From NCBI RefSeq assembly GCF_007827695.1, contig NZ_VITA01000016.1, positions 89,213-153,212 on the forward strand: a DNA stretch of 64,000 nucleotides. The letters run 5' to 3'. The notes under the pieces were generated by a model, which searched no databases, was not told the origin of the DNA, and was given only the letters and a program-made list of their open reading frames with translations. A program made the translations under genes and the position numbers. Of this stretch, positions 50,587-59,097 are shown one piece after another (positions within the stretch are counted from its first letter, which is position 1; the number at the start of each line of letters is the position of its first letter). The DNA is from Sinorhizobium medicae. GTDB lineage: Bacteria; Pseudomonadota; Alphaproteobacteria; Rhizobiales; Rhizobiaceae.

Positions 50587-51300
50587 TCACCACCAGAGCC
50601 GCGCGATCGTCTTTTCAGCTGACGCGACAAATAAGTCGAAGCTCTCTGCAAATTTCGTCCCAATGGATTGCGAAAGGAACAGATCTAGCACGTGGGGCAG
50701 GTCTTCCATCCCGTTCGTCTCCCCTGCGACCGAGCAGCCAATATATGTCCCTGGAAGGCTTGCATCTTGCTTCGGCACGATCGTAAATGCCGCATCTGTC
50801 GATTTTCCATTGCTCCGTTGATGCGCTTCGATCGCCCTTTCGATGTCGTCCGGCCGCCCAATGACTCGAAATCCCCACGTGATTTCCTTAGACCCGGCGC
50901 CACTTGGCTGAGACCAGGCCTGCGTGTAACCAACGAGACGCAGCGCGCGGGCTTCGACAGGTTTATCGAAGGTGACCACGGACGTTCGGGGTTCCTCCGA
51001 GTCCAGGAGGTCGTAAGGGAGCAACCTGACTTCCGCACGACCGAACGCCGCCCTTTCCTCCTTAAGGACCTGGAAAAAACGCGGGCTGCAGGAAAGAAAG
51101 GCGTCCACGACCTTGTCGGCACTTTCGCGCGGCAGTGAACATTGCGGCGCCACGTCACCGCTTCTCTCGCAAATGCCTCCCCGGCTCATATCCTCGAAGG
51201 AATAGGGGTCGATCGTAGCCAGAACAACGCCGCCAAGGGCGATGGCGACACCGCACAGGCCAAAGGCGAGATAAAGCGCAACGAGCACAAACGTCTTCAT
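50587..51300 (-). CDS. TM-anchored envelope protein, paralogue of 48816-49502
   Basis: A 237-residue protein with an N-terminal membrane helix (VALYLAFGLCGVAIALGGVV) and a Cys-containing extracytoplasmic domain: GGICERSGDVAPQCSLPRES, ADKVVDAFLSCSPRFFQVL, EARALRLVGYTQAW, ITWGFRVIGRPDDIERAIEA, SLPGTYIGCSVAGE. The pattern of Cys, ESADKV and GYT matches 48816-49502 along its length. It precedes the small acidic gene and the DUF2778-like gene. An orphan or extra immunity protein is a reasonable guess. Confidence 0.65.
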   Translation of the reverse strand: MKTFVLVALYLAFGLCGVAIALGGVVLATIDPYSFEDMSRGGICERSGDVAPQCSLPRESADKVVDAFLSCSPRFFQVLKEERAAFGRAEVRLLPYDLLDSEEPRTSVVTFDKPVEARALRLVGYTQAWSQPSGAGSKEITWGFRVIGRPDDIERAIEAHQRSNGKSTDAAFTIVPKQDASLPGTYIGCSVAGETNGMEDLPHVLDLFLSQSIGTKFAESFDLFVASAEKTIARLWW

Positions 51301-51533
51301 GTCTTGTTATTTTCCGAGATGTGAATGCGGCCATCGCGCTCATAGAACATAACGGAAACAAATGCAAGCATTACGAGCGCTGACGACATTCTTCAATCAA
51401 TCGGCAAACCCTGATATCAGTTCTCGGAGTGAACCGCTTCCGGGGAAAAGCCAATTCCAGAAACCTCCAGCGTTCAGTGGTCGTTTTGATGACGGCACTT
51501 GTGTTGCGGGTTCGCAATTCCCACCTCGGTGGT

Positions 51534-51561
51534 AAATGGGCGAGCCGAGACTCGCCCATTT
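51534..51561 (-). terminator. Intrinsic terminator after the major capsid gene
   Basis: An eleven-base perfect stem AAATGGGCGAG / CTCGCCCATTT with a six-base loop starts five bases after the capsid stop on the minus strand. Capsid genes commonly end in such strong hairpins. Confidence 0.75.
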
Positions 51562-51565
51562 ATAT

Positions 51566-52561
51566 TCAGCCTGCCTCGCTCAGCCCGAAGAGGTCGGCAG
51601 CGACGCCGAGGCCCTTCTCGTTCTTCACCTTCAGCGTGCCCTCGCCTATGATCACACCCTTGTCGGCGTCGCCGGTCTTGGCAACGTCCTTGTCTTCCTG
51701 GATCTTTCGCAGCCAGAGGAATTCCAGCATGTCGGTATCGAGGAAGAAGGCGTTGCGCGCCGTCGCCGCCGTCGCCGCCTGAACGCGGTTCGGGTGGATC
51801 ATGACGGTGCCGAACGGGCCTTCGTAATAGTCGGCCGTGGCAACGATGGTGTTGCGCTCGCCGCCTTGCGAGACCGCGTAGCGGAACGGCGCCACATTGC
51901 TGTCCGACATGAAGGTGACGAACACGCTCTTGACGTAGGGCGATACCGAGACGTGGCGGAAATTGGCGCCGCTCTGATAGCCCGCCTGCATCACGCTATC
52001 CAAAATGGATTTGGTGAATGCGCGCTGCTCGCCATCGGTCGGGGCCACCGTAAGCCCGGTCGCATTGTCGAAACCGCCATTGGCGCCGCCGGCACCGCGG
52101 GAAACATTGGTCTCGATCCAGGTGTTGAGCGAACCGAATTCGCGCGTCGCGCCGGCGACCGAGGCGTTGGTGTCGACGATGGCATATTCGACGTCCTTGC
52201 GGATTTCGATGCCCTTCTTCAGCTTCTGGTATTTGCGCTTCTGGACGTTGCCGGCCTCGGAAACGACTTCCTGCGTACCGGAGATGATCCAGTCCTTGCG
52301 CATGATCTGGGTATAGTTGCCCAGGCGCTCGGGCGGGGTGATGGCGCCGAAGGCATATTCGTCACCTTCGCTCTTGATGTTCTCCCCCGGAGCAGCAAGC
52401 TCGTCCGTTTCCCATTCGGGGTGAATGGAAACGCACTTGCCCTTTTCGATGAACGAATAGATCGGGGTGTCCTCGGGCGTGATGCGCGAGACCACATCGG
52501 AGAGTTCTTCGCGGTTGCCCACGGCTTGAGTGGTCATATAGGTATTGGCAAGAGCTGCCAT
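51566..52561 (-). CDS. Major capsid protein (SU10-like, DUF5309)
   Basis: A 331-residue protein with the SU10-type capsid pattern: MTTQAVGNREELSDVVSRIT, PIYSFIEKGKC, the WETDELAAPGENIKSEGDEY block, YTQIMRKDWIISGTQEVV and a C-terminal beta part (YYEGPFGTVMIHPNRV, then FFLDTDMLEFLWLR). It forms the HK97-fold head shell. It is preceded by the scaffold gene and followed by a strong terminator. Confidence 0.9.
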   Translation of the reverse strand: MAALANTYMTTQAVGNREELSDVVSRITPEDTPIYSFIEKGKCVSIHPEWETDELAAPGENIKSEGDEYAFGAITPPERLGNYTQIMRKDWIISGTQEVVSEAGNVQKRKYQKLKKGIEIRKDVEYAIVDTNASVAGATREFGSLNTWIETNVSRGAGGANGGFDNATGLTVAPTDGEQRAFTKSILDSVMQAGYQSGANFRHVSVSPYVKSVFVTFMSDSNVAPFRYAVSQGGERNTIVATADYYEGPFGTVMIHPNRVQAATAATARNAFFLDTDMLEFLWLRKIQEDKDVAKTGDADKGVIIGEGTLKVKNEKGLGVAADLFGLSEAG

Positions 52562-52645
52562 GTTCTGATCCTTCGAAAGCGTTTGCAGGACAAGTGGCGA
52601 TCCGGTTTTCCGTCCGCAAACGCGACAAGTGTTTGAAGATGGGGG

Positions 52646-53614
52646 TTATTCGAAATCGATCAGGAGCGCGTCCTTGATCGAACCTGTTTTTGCCAACCTC
52701 TTCATCGCATCCTGGTTCTTGCGTGCCTGAGGGTTCGCCGGGCCCTTCGGCTTGCTTTTCGCTGTGGCCGGGGGCGCGTTTGCCACCTTCGTCAAGGCCT
52801 TGCTCTTCGCCTGTTCTGCCCGAAACCCGAGCATGGCGTAGTGCATGACCTTGAAGTAGCGGTGGTCGGTGAAGCCCTGCATCTCGTCCTGGGAAAACCC
52901 GAAATCCTCACCGGCCTTGAAAGCTTCGGCAAAAAATCTCTCTCGGGCATCCTCCCTCGCGAGGCGCGGGAAGGCTTCGAGCAGCTTCGCGTTCTCGGCC
53001 GCAAGGGTTTCCTGCGTTGCGGCCTGTTTGAGTTCGTCGCCCACCCGTTTCGGCTCGGCGCTCACTTCGATGAGGCGCTGAACCTGTTCCAGAGCCCCGT
53101 CGTAAACAGCCTTCTGGCGCGTGTACTCGGCCGGATTCTGGATCGCCAACATTCGCGTCGGCTCGGCCGGCAGCTGCTGGATCAGGAATTCTGCGATGGC
53201 GTTCGCCGTTGTGGCGACGCGGGTTGTCATGGTCTCGAGATTTCGGCCCTTATTGCCGAGTTCCTGAGTTTTGTGGCGGTAGTCGCGCTCCCGCAAATAG
53301 CCGAGCTTCAGTTCCTCCAGGGGAACCTGCTCGCCCCCTTTCAGGGTAATGATCGTGTCCGGGGCTTCGTTGGACTCCTCGCCCTCTTCGCCGGGTTCGG
53401 TTGTCTCGTCGCCCTGGTCTGCGGGTTCGCCGGTCTCTTGGCCCTCGTCTTCCGGGGCCTCATCCGTCGCATTCGTCGATTGCCGCTCTTCCTCTTCCCG
53501 TTCGTTGGTCTCGGAGGACTCGGCGAAGTCGAGGTCGACGGCGTGATCGAAGCTGAGTGCGGGGCGACCGCTATCACTCTCCCCGGACGGGAAGTTGGTG
53601 GCTGCGTCTGTCAT
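52646..53614 (-). CDS. Phage scaffolding protein
   Basis: A 322-residue highly acidic, then helical protein. Residues 25-95 are very acidic (EERQSTNATDEAPEDEGQET). A helical core follows (LGYLRERDYRHKTQELGNKG, LIEVSAEPKRVGDELKQA, EMQGFTDHRYFKVMHYAMLG), and the C-terminus is basic (PPATAKSKPKGPANPQARKN), as in many scaffolds that bind capsid by a basic tail. Directly upstream of the capsid gene. Confidence 0.8.
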   Translation of the reverse strand: MTDAATNFPSGESDSGRPALSFDHAVDLDFAESSETNEREEEERQSTNATDEAPEDEGQETGEPADQGDETTEPGEEGEESNEAPDTIITLKGGEQVPLEELKLGYLRERDYRHKTQELGNKGRNLETMTTRVATTANAIAEFLIQQLPAEPTRMLAIQNPAEYTRQKAVYDGALEQVQRLIEVSAEPKRVGDELKQAATQETLAAENAKLLEAFPRLAREDARERFFAEAFKAGEDFGFSQDEMQGFTDHRYFKVMHYAMLGFRAEQAKSKALTKVANAPPATAKSKPKGPANPQARKNQDAMKRLAKTGSIKDALLIDFE

Positions 53615-53738
53615 GTCTGGCTTTGCCTTTCAGAGCACTTCAGGAAGACCGCGATGGTTCTCCCGGGAGGTGCGTAGTTTCGAGAGGTCGATGGTTCGGT
53701 GGTTCAACGAAGGGCTGAACCCAACGAGGTTTAGCCGC

Positions 53739-53978
53739 CTAGGCCGGGGCGCCCTTTCCGCAGGCAGAGGATTGTTCCTCGGCGAGGAACTTGATCTTGC
53801 CTTTGAAATTCCGGATAGCCCGCACTTCGGCCGCAAAGGCCGCGCGGGTCTCGTGATCTGTGTGCCTTGCGTTGACGCAAGCATTGACGGCCGCCGTTTC
53901 GAGCTCGCCCATCAGCAGGTGAAACAGCGGCATGTCGAGCAGCGCCTGCGCCGCTGCGATCCGTTCTTCTGGCTTCAT
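53739..53978 (-). CDS. Small phage protein upstream of the scaffold gene
   Basis: A 79-residue helical protein (KPEERIAAAQALLDMPLFHL, HETRAAFAAEVRAIRNFKGK) that ends with a Cys-containing tail. GGAGAC stands before the ATG at 53978. Similar small proteins occur near portal and scaffold genes in rhizobial podophages; role unknown. Confidence 0.6.
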   Translation of the reverse strand: MKPEERIAAAQALLDMPLFHLLMGELETAAVNACVNARHTDHETRAAFAAEVRAIRNFKGKIKFLAEEQSSACGKGAPA

Positions 53979-54124
53979 GGCAGGCTGTCTCCTGTGCATT
54001 GTTAAGCGGTCCATCCTCGCAACCAGCGAAAATTTGCACGCAATGATTGAGTTTGACCTTGAACTACGTGCCGGCTGTGGCACTGTCTCAACATCTTGTG
54101 AGATGCAATTCATAGGGGAACATC

Positions 54125-54352
54125 ATGGACAGGAATGAGAGCGCGGCGAACGCGCGCAAACCGAGATCATCCGCCTGGATCACAATGCTCATTGGCTGCA
54201 TGTCAGCCGCGATCGGGCTGGTGCTCGTTGGGCACTTCCCGGAGTATGGTTACTGGGCCAGGACGGGGCTGTTCGCCGCGACGGTCTTCGTCTCCATATG
54301 GCTCCTCAGCCATGCCCATGCAGCTATCCACAGACGCCGCAATCGTGCATAA
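54125..54352 (+). CDS. Small two-helix membrane protein (prophage cargo)
   Basis: A 75-residue protein with two predicted membrane helices (WITMLIGCMSAAIGLVLVG and GLFAATVFVSIWLLSHA), on the plus strand, with AGGGG before the ATG. It is not a phage structural gene; unknown function. Confidence 0.5.
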   Translation: MDRNESAANARKPRSSAWITMLIGCMSAAIGLVLVGHFPEYGYWARTGLFAATVFVSIWLLSHAHAAIHRRRNRA

Positions 54353-54454
54353 ATGACCTGTGGCGTGATGCACCCGCGGTAAGCAGCGTAGCCGGGGCCG
54401 GCAACAGGCCATGCCATGCCCCGGGTAGGAATGCCGTCAAGCTCAAGTCTGCAA

Positions 54455-54886
54455 TTAATATAAACTGGGACGTAGTGTCTTGATGACGCCCGAACCGCTG
54501 TAAACCACCGTATATTTCTCCAGGTAAAAGAAGCTCCCCATTCCAAGGAGATATTGTCCATAGTCCCAGTATTCGTTCGGCCCGTCTCGCACTGCCGTGC
54601 CGATGTTTCCCCCGCCATCGGCCGGCAGCAGGAGACGTTGGAGGGCTTCGCCGGGCTCCAGATTGAAGCGCAACAGGTGGCGTACCGGTTCGTCGCCATA
54701 GTCACGCATGTTGGGCTCCCAAAGCACCACTTCGACGGCGATTACATTGCTGGATCTGTTCTCGACATAAACGATGACTTTCCTCGAAAGCAAGTTACTC
54801 AACATGAAGACGACGAGCAAGGAAACTATAAAGAACAGACCCAGTACGTATTTGGCAATACGCAGCAGCGTGTTTCTTTTAATCAT
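54455..54886 (-). CDS. Single-TM protein, candidate immunity protein for the DUF6973-like protein
   Basis: A 143-residue protein with one N-terminal helix (YVLGLFFIVSLLVVFMLSNL) and an extracytoplasmic beta-rich domain (VIVYVENRSSNVIAVEVVLW, then LEPGEALQRLLLPADGG and YWDYGQYLLGMGSFFYLEKY). Its ATG overlaps the upstream stop by four bases (ATGA), so the two are translationally coupled, as effector-immunity pairs often are. The AT-richer end differs from the phage core. Function by inference. Confidence 0.65.
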   Translation of the reverse strand: MIKRNTLLRIAKYVLGLFFIVSLLVVFMLSNLLSRKVIVYVENRSSNVIAVEVVLWEPNMRDYGDEPVRHLLRFNLEPGEALQRLLLPADGGGNIGTAVRDGPNEYWDYGQYLLGMGSFFYLEKYTVVYSGSGVIKTLRPSLY

Positions 54887-55575
54887 CGTTTTAGTGCCTG
54901 AAATGGACTTGTAATTAGCCGGCGTTTTTCCAGCTCATCGGCGACTAGGTCGAAGATCTGCTCGCCGCTTGCATCTTTATTGGCCGAGCCGATCCGTCGT
55001 CCGACCCTGTTGTTGTAAAGGTCCATGTAGACTTCGGCATACGGCCCTTTAGAAGACCGTTCATAGGCGTCACCCAGCATGGCGGCGTCCTCCTCGTCGC
55101 GTTGGGCCATCAAGGCGCTCCAGTAAGCGTGCCGGAAGGCATCGCGGCAATCGTTATGCGGACGCTTGTTGGCGCGGGCATAACCGTTGCCCGGAGCGCA
55201 TTCGGGCACATTCAACTCAGGCGCCACGGCGCTGGCGGTTCGAGAATCCCCCCATGCCGCAAGGCCGTTCAACGGTCCGGCGCGCAATGCGGCCTCGTAT
55301 TTGCCCATGCCTGCGGGAGACCATCCAAATTCCGCCGCCAGTTTTTCCCGTTGGTATCCGGCGAGCCCCCCCTGTCCCTTCTTGAAATAGCCCGGATACT
55401 GGTAATATGCGGCTCCGAGCGCGTTTGCGGCGTCAACCTCCGCCGCACCCAAAGGGCCGCTCCCGCTCGATGGCTGGGTGTCCGCCGCCTGCCTTGCTGG
55501 CGGCATTCGGGCCGGCGATTGTTTCGGCTCGCCCAACATTTTCTGGACTATTTGGTTGCGTAAATATTCGCTCAT
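54883..55575 (-). CDS. DUF6973-like putative effector protein
   Basis: A 230-residue protein. The N-terminus MSEYLRNQIVQKMLGEP is like that of the phage metallopeptidase at 45703. A Pro/Ser-rich linker follows (about 17-45), then a helical domain and at 140-195 the DUF6973-type core: CRDAFRHAYWSALMAQ with His149, GDAYERS with Glu172, and MDLYNNRVGRRIG. DUF6973 domains occur in polymorphic toxins and secreted proteins; their activity is not established to my knowledge. It is coupled to a TM gene downstream. The start at 55575 is preferred over a longer open frame because of the shared motif. Confidence 0.65.
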   Translation of the reverse strand: MSEYLRNQIVQKMLGEPKQSPARMPPARQAADTQPSSGSGPLGAAEVDAANALGAAYYQYPGYFKKGQGGLAGYQREKLAAEFGWSPAGMGKYEAALRAGPLNGLAAWGDSRTASAVAPELNVPECAPGNGYARANKRPHNDCRDAFRHAYWSALMAQRDEEDAAMLGDAYERSSKGPYAEVYMDLYNNRVGRRIGSANKDASGEQIFDLVADELEKRRLITSPFQALKR

Positions 55576-55649
55576 CCGTCCCTCCGACAATGACCACCGG
55601 ACACGGGGTGCCACCGGGCAAAAGCTCGGCGACACTGCTCTGCGTTCAA

Positions 55650-56060
55650 CTATGGGCGACTATGGGTCGCTGTGCGAACCGCCAGCTTTTTCACAAAGAA
55701 GTATTCCAGTAACGTATAAATCAACAAAAACAGAGGATAGTGCCAGTTAATCCAGGTAACTGCAAATGACACCAATACAAAAAAATGTATGCTTTCCATA
55801 TCAACAGTGTAATTCGCTGGATTTACGAAAAATATATATACGAAATGTAGCGCAATAATGGGGAATATCGACAAAGTTATATATAACAACCTCAATGACA
55901 AACGAACGTTTGGCAACGGAGCGAATGCAAAGACGTAGCATGTCGAGGCGAATTTCGCCCGTTCATAAGAAAAAAGATTGCCGTAGTACCATTCGGCAAA
56001 CGTAAGCATGACGGCATAGCAAAGCAGGACTCGTATTGTATTGAGTGCCGCATAACGCAT
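55650..56060 (-). CDS. Multi-pass membrane protein, candidate immunity protein for the papain-like protein
   Basis: A 136-residue protein with about four hydrophobic segments (TIRVLLCYAVMLTFAEWYYG, LLYITLSIFPIIALHFVYIF, FFVLVSFAVTWINWH, FLLIYTLLEYFF). It is very AT-rich for this genome, a sign of transfer. It lies downstream of the papain-like gene (360-base gap) and upstream of the DUF6973-like gene on the same strand. Family unknown. Confidence 0.6.
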   Translation of the reverse strand: MRYAALNTIRVLLCYAVMLTFAEWYYGNLFSYERAKFASTCYVFAFAPLPNVRLSLRLLYITLSIFPIIALHFVYIFFVNPANYTVDMESIHFFVLVSFAVTWINWHYPLFLLIYTLLEYFFVKKLAVRTATHSRP

Positions 56061-56419
56061 CCGATATTCCCCAATTTGCCTTCTCGAACGCTTTTGACAA
56101 AATTCTCGTTCGCTTTCCTTTACATCTCAGGCGATTGTGGCGCATTTATGCCACCTTAGGTAGTTCATTCAAGACAATAGGGCAAGATCCGCTTCGCCAT
56201 CCCGCGAGGCGATGGGCGCTTCCCTCCATCGCTCGCACGCATCAGTCAGCCCCTGCGCCGGAGCGTGTTGAAAAGACCGCCCAAGCGGGGTCACGCCAAG
56301 GGAAGAAACTCATCGAGCGCGGGTCTGCATTCACCAGATCTCGGTCCTCGGCAAACTGCACCGTAGCTGCAACGCGCAACCGCCATGCCGTTCGCCGTTG
56401 GTTTGATCCCCAAAGCCTC
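56061..56419. other. About 360 bases without a recognised gene between papain-like and TM genes
   Basis: Minus-strand frames give Arg-rich products without clear function; they may be remains of an earlier cassette. A 13-base string AATTTGCCTTCTC at about 56072 recurs at about 57036 near the portal end. Confidence 0.35.
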
Positions 56420-57049
56420 TCATTTGGAAAGGAGTTGCTTGAGGCTCTCCAGGTCATACGCTTCCCCGACCGCGCGCTTCGACTGTCGAAGTTGCCGGTC
56501 AAGTTTGGTCGGCCACATCGTTTCTTGTATTTCGGCAAAGGGACCGACCCCGTTTATTGCCCGCGTTACGTTGGTTGTGCAGTCAAAGAATCCGCCGCCG
56601 CCGATATCATCGGACCGCTTGATTATTTCAGCCTCCTCTTCGGGCGTTGTTGCATATTTGCGTATCGTCACATTTGGACCATCCAGCAGTTGATATTTGA
56701 GGTATTCCTCGGGTGACACATCGGGCCCGTAGAGGGCGCGCCCGCTTCCCATTTCCCGGTTCATATAAGTGCCGGAAGGATCATAGAGGAACTTTCCCTC
56801 CCGATCGCCGTCGTCCGGGATAATGAAAAGGCCGCTATGCATTTCGTTACCGAACCAGCCCGTCGGATTCGTATTGCTCACTACATATGTCGCGGCCACC
56901 TCCGTGCCCTTGCCATCCGGCGGGCGCGGGCTCGCCACGTTCGGCGAGAAGCTGTTCGCCGCCTCGCTGAAATCGCGCAGTTCCAACGCGAATGTCGTCT
57001 TTGGAATTTCATTATAAACATCCTGCAATCCACGAATTTGCCTTCTCAC
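56420..57049 (-). CDS. Permuted papain-like (NlpC/P60-type) putative effector coupled to the portal gene
   Basis: A 209-residue protein. The order of the likely catalytic residues is His first, then Cys: His71 in GNEMHSGLFI and Cys157 in GGFFDCTTNVTRAING. This is typical of circularly permuted NlpC/P60 domains that act on peptides, amides or acyl groups. The start is GTG at 57049 with GGAGGG eight bases upstream, and GTGA overlaps the portal stop, so it is coupled to the portal. No signal peptide. A membrane protein gene lies downstream on the same strand. Similarity to known effectors is by motif only. Confidence 0.55.
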   Translation of the reverse strand: MRRQIRGLQDVYNEIPKTTFALELRDFSEAANSFSPNVASPRPPDGKGTEVAATYVVSNTNPTGWFGNEMHSGLFIIPDDGDREGKFLYDPSGTYMNREMGSGRALYGPDVSPEEYLKYQLLDGPNVTIRKYATTPEEEAEIIKRSDDIGGGGFFDCTTNVTRAINGVGPFAEIQETMWPTKLDRQLRQSKRAVGEAYDLESLKQLLSK

Positions 57050-59097
57050 CCCGGCAACCCTCCTATATGTGCCGCTGCAAGCGGCTCGCCGCCCATGATT
57101 TCCACGGCGTTCTGCTGTCGTTTCAGGTTCAGTTCGGCGTCGATCTGGTAGCGCTTCAGCGCGACCTTCCGCTGGATTTCGGCAAGCTTCAGCTCGCGTC
57201 CGATCTCCAGCTTCCGCCGCTCGTTTTCCGCCGTCAGCCGCGCCTTCTCGGCCTCGGCCTGCGCCTGCATCTGCAGTTTCTGCATCTCGGGATCAGGCTT
57301 GGAGGCAGCCGCCTGCATCCGCTGCCGGAGCTCTTCCGGCGCCGGCTTGGTGAAATAGAGGTCGGGCGATTTCAGCCCCGCCGCCTCCACCGATTTGGCG
57401 ATGCCGTTATAGAGATTGTCCGGCGAGACATAGGGATTGTCCGGTCCGAGCGCCATCAGCAGCTTTTCCTGCAATTGCAGGATCATCTGGATCATCATCA
57501 TGTCGCGCTCGCGGGTGCCTGCCCCCAGCCCGGTATTGATCGTCGCGTCCATCTCCGCATTCCAGTGGCGCGGATCGAAGGTCACCCACTGTCCGCGCAG
57601 GCGCACGGCGCGTGGCCGGTCCTGATGCTTGACGACAAGGCGCAGCAATCCGCGAAAGACGCGCCTCAGCCCCTGCGCAAAGGTGCGCACCATCAGTTCC
57701 GTCTGGCCGATCCCGGCCTGCTCGACCAGTGCCGTCGCCCGCGCCGTCATGTTCTGCAGCGCGTCCGGCGCCATGCCGCTCGATGCGTCGGAAATGCCGG
57801 TGCGGTCGGTCGCCTCCTGGTCCAGATAGGAAAGCATCGCGAAGGATTCCTTGGCGACGAAGGGCACCATGGTGTAGCCGAGCGCCGCGCGCGCATCGAT
57901 CCCCTGGCTCACCCGGATCGGCTGGCCGAATTTGGGATTGAGCACGGCTTCCGGATTGGCGATCGCGCCTTCCTGGACGATCGGCTGCTGGTTGTTCTGC
58001 CAGTAGAGATTGTCGAGCGTCTGGCGCATCAGCACCGTCTTCACCCGCTGGATCTCCGCCATGTCGTCGGTCACCGAACCGCCCTCGCGCTGGTGCGGCC
58101 GGCGTTCGACGGTGAGGTCGGCAAAGGGCACCTCGTCCCATTCCTCGTTGGAAAGCAGGTTCTCCTCGCTTGTGCCGCCGGCAAAGACGAGCCGGCGCAG
58201 CTCCGCAATACCGTCGTCGTCGGCATCCACTTTCACGTAGAGCTCGTAATAATCCACCTCCTCGAGCGCCTTGGGCACCGCATCCTTCGTCTCGAAGGCG
58301 TCGCGCCTGCGTGTGGATGCCTCATCGTCGCGGCCGCCGGCCTCGGCTGCCGGGAGGCCGTCGATCAGGTCCCGGTCATGTCCCATTGCCACGAGGTCCG
58401 AACGGCGCATCCGCATGGCAAAGCCGGTGATCGGGCTGTCGGCGATCGAGATCGCATCCGGATGAATCAGAAATTCCTCGAGCGGCACCGCCGCCAGTCG
58501 CGGCGTCCCCCGTTCGGCCCGGCGGCGGATCTTCACGCTGTAGCTCGGCTGCTCCACCACGCCTTGCGGCGTTTCCATTCTTTCGACGGTTTGCGACTGT
58601 TCCAGCACCTCCACCTCGTCATCGCCGACGAGCTGGATGAGTGACGCCTCGTCGAGCCCGCTATGGGTCGAAACCGAGACCGACATCTGCTTCTCGTACC
58701 ACCAGCGGATAATGCCGTTCCTGAGCTTCAGCGCATCATGGGCGGCATCCTGCACCGCGTCGTAGCCGTCGCTTTCGGGAAAGACGACATAGTTGATGTA
58801 GTCGGTCGCCTGGCTTGCCGCCGCCTCGTCCCCCTCGTTGACAGGGGCGTATTCCACCACCTTGTCATTGCCGAGGATCGTGCGGATCAGCGAGGGCAGC
58901 ACCTTCTTGATCGCCGCCCGCACGTCGCGTGAGACCACCTTGGACCGGTTGGCGTCTGCGGGCACGTCCTTCATCGTCCCGTCGTAATATTCCATCGCCT
59001 TGATGCGATCGACCGCGAGCTCGTCGCGATAGTCTTCGCAGTCCTTCACCAGCTGGCTGACGAGTGCGGACAGGCGTTCATCGGTCATTGCGGCCAT
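57046..59097 (-). CDS. Phage portal protein
   Basis: A 683-residue portal protein: SQLVKDCEDYRDELAVDRIK, AMEYYDGT, SKVVSRDVRAAIKKVLPSLI, EYAPVNEGDEAAASQATDYI, then KLRNGIIRWWYEKQMSV, the stem and wing regions (VPLEEFLIHPDA; YYELYVKVDADDDGIAELRR; RQTLDNLYWQNNQQP; MLSYLDQEATDRTGISD) and a long coiled-coil, Gln/Lys-rich C-terminal barrel (EMQKLQMQAQAEAEKARL). This matches portals of large podophages. The ATG shares a base with the terminase stop. Confidence 0.9.
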   Translation of the reverse strand: MAAMTDERLSALVSQLVKDCEDYRDELAVDRIKAMEYYDGTMKDVPADANRSKVVSRDVRAAIKKVLPSLIRTILGNDKVVEYAPVNEGDEAAASQATDYINYVVFPESDGYDAVQDAAHDALKLRNGIIRWWYEKQMSVSVSTHSGLDEASLIQLVGDDEVEVLEQSQTVERMETPQGVVEQPSYSVKIRRRAERGTPRLAAVPLEEFLIHPDAISIADSPITGFAMRMRRSDLVAMGHDRDLIDGLPAAEAGGRDDEASTRRRDAFETKDAVPKALEEVDYYELYVKVDADDDGIAELRRLVFAGGTSEENLLSNEEWDEVPFADLTVERRPHQREGGSVTDDMAEIQRVKTVLMRQTLDNLYWQNNQQPIVQEGAIANPEAVLNPKFGQPIRVSQGIDARAALGYTMVPFVAKESFAMLSYLDQEATDRTGISDASSGMAPDALQNMTARATALVEQAGIGQTELMVRTFAQGLRRVFRGLLRLVVKHQDRPRAVRLRGQWVTFDPRHWNAEMDATINTGLGAGTRERDMMMIQMILQLQEKLLMALGPDNPYVSPDNLYNGIAKSVEAAGLKSPDLYFTKPAPEELRQRMQAAASKPDPEMQKLQMQAQAEAEKARLTAENERRKLEIGRELKLAEIQRKVALKRYQIDAELNLKRQQNAVEIMGGEPLAAAHIGGLPG

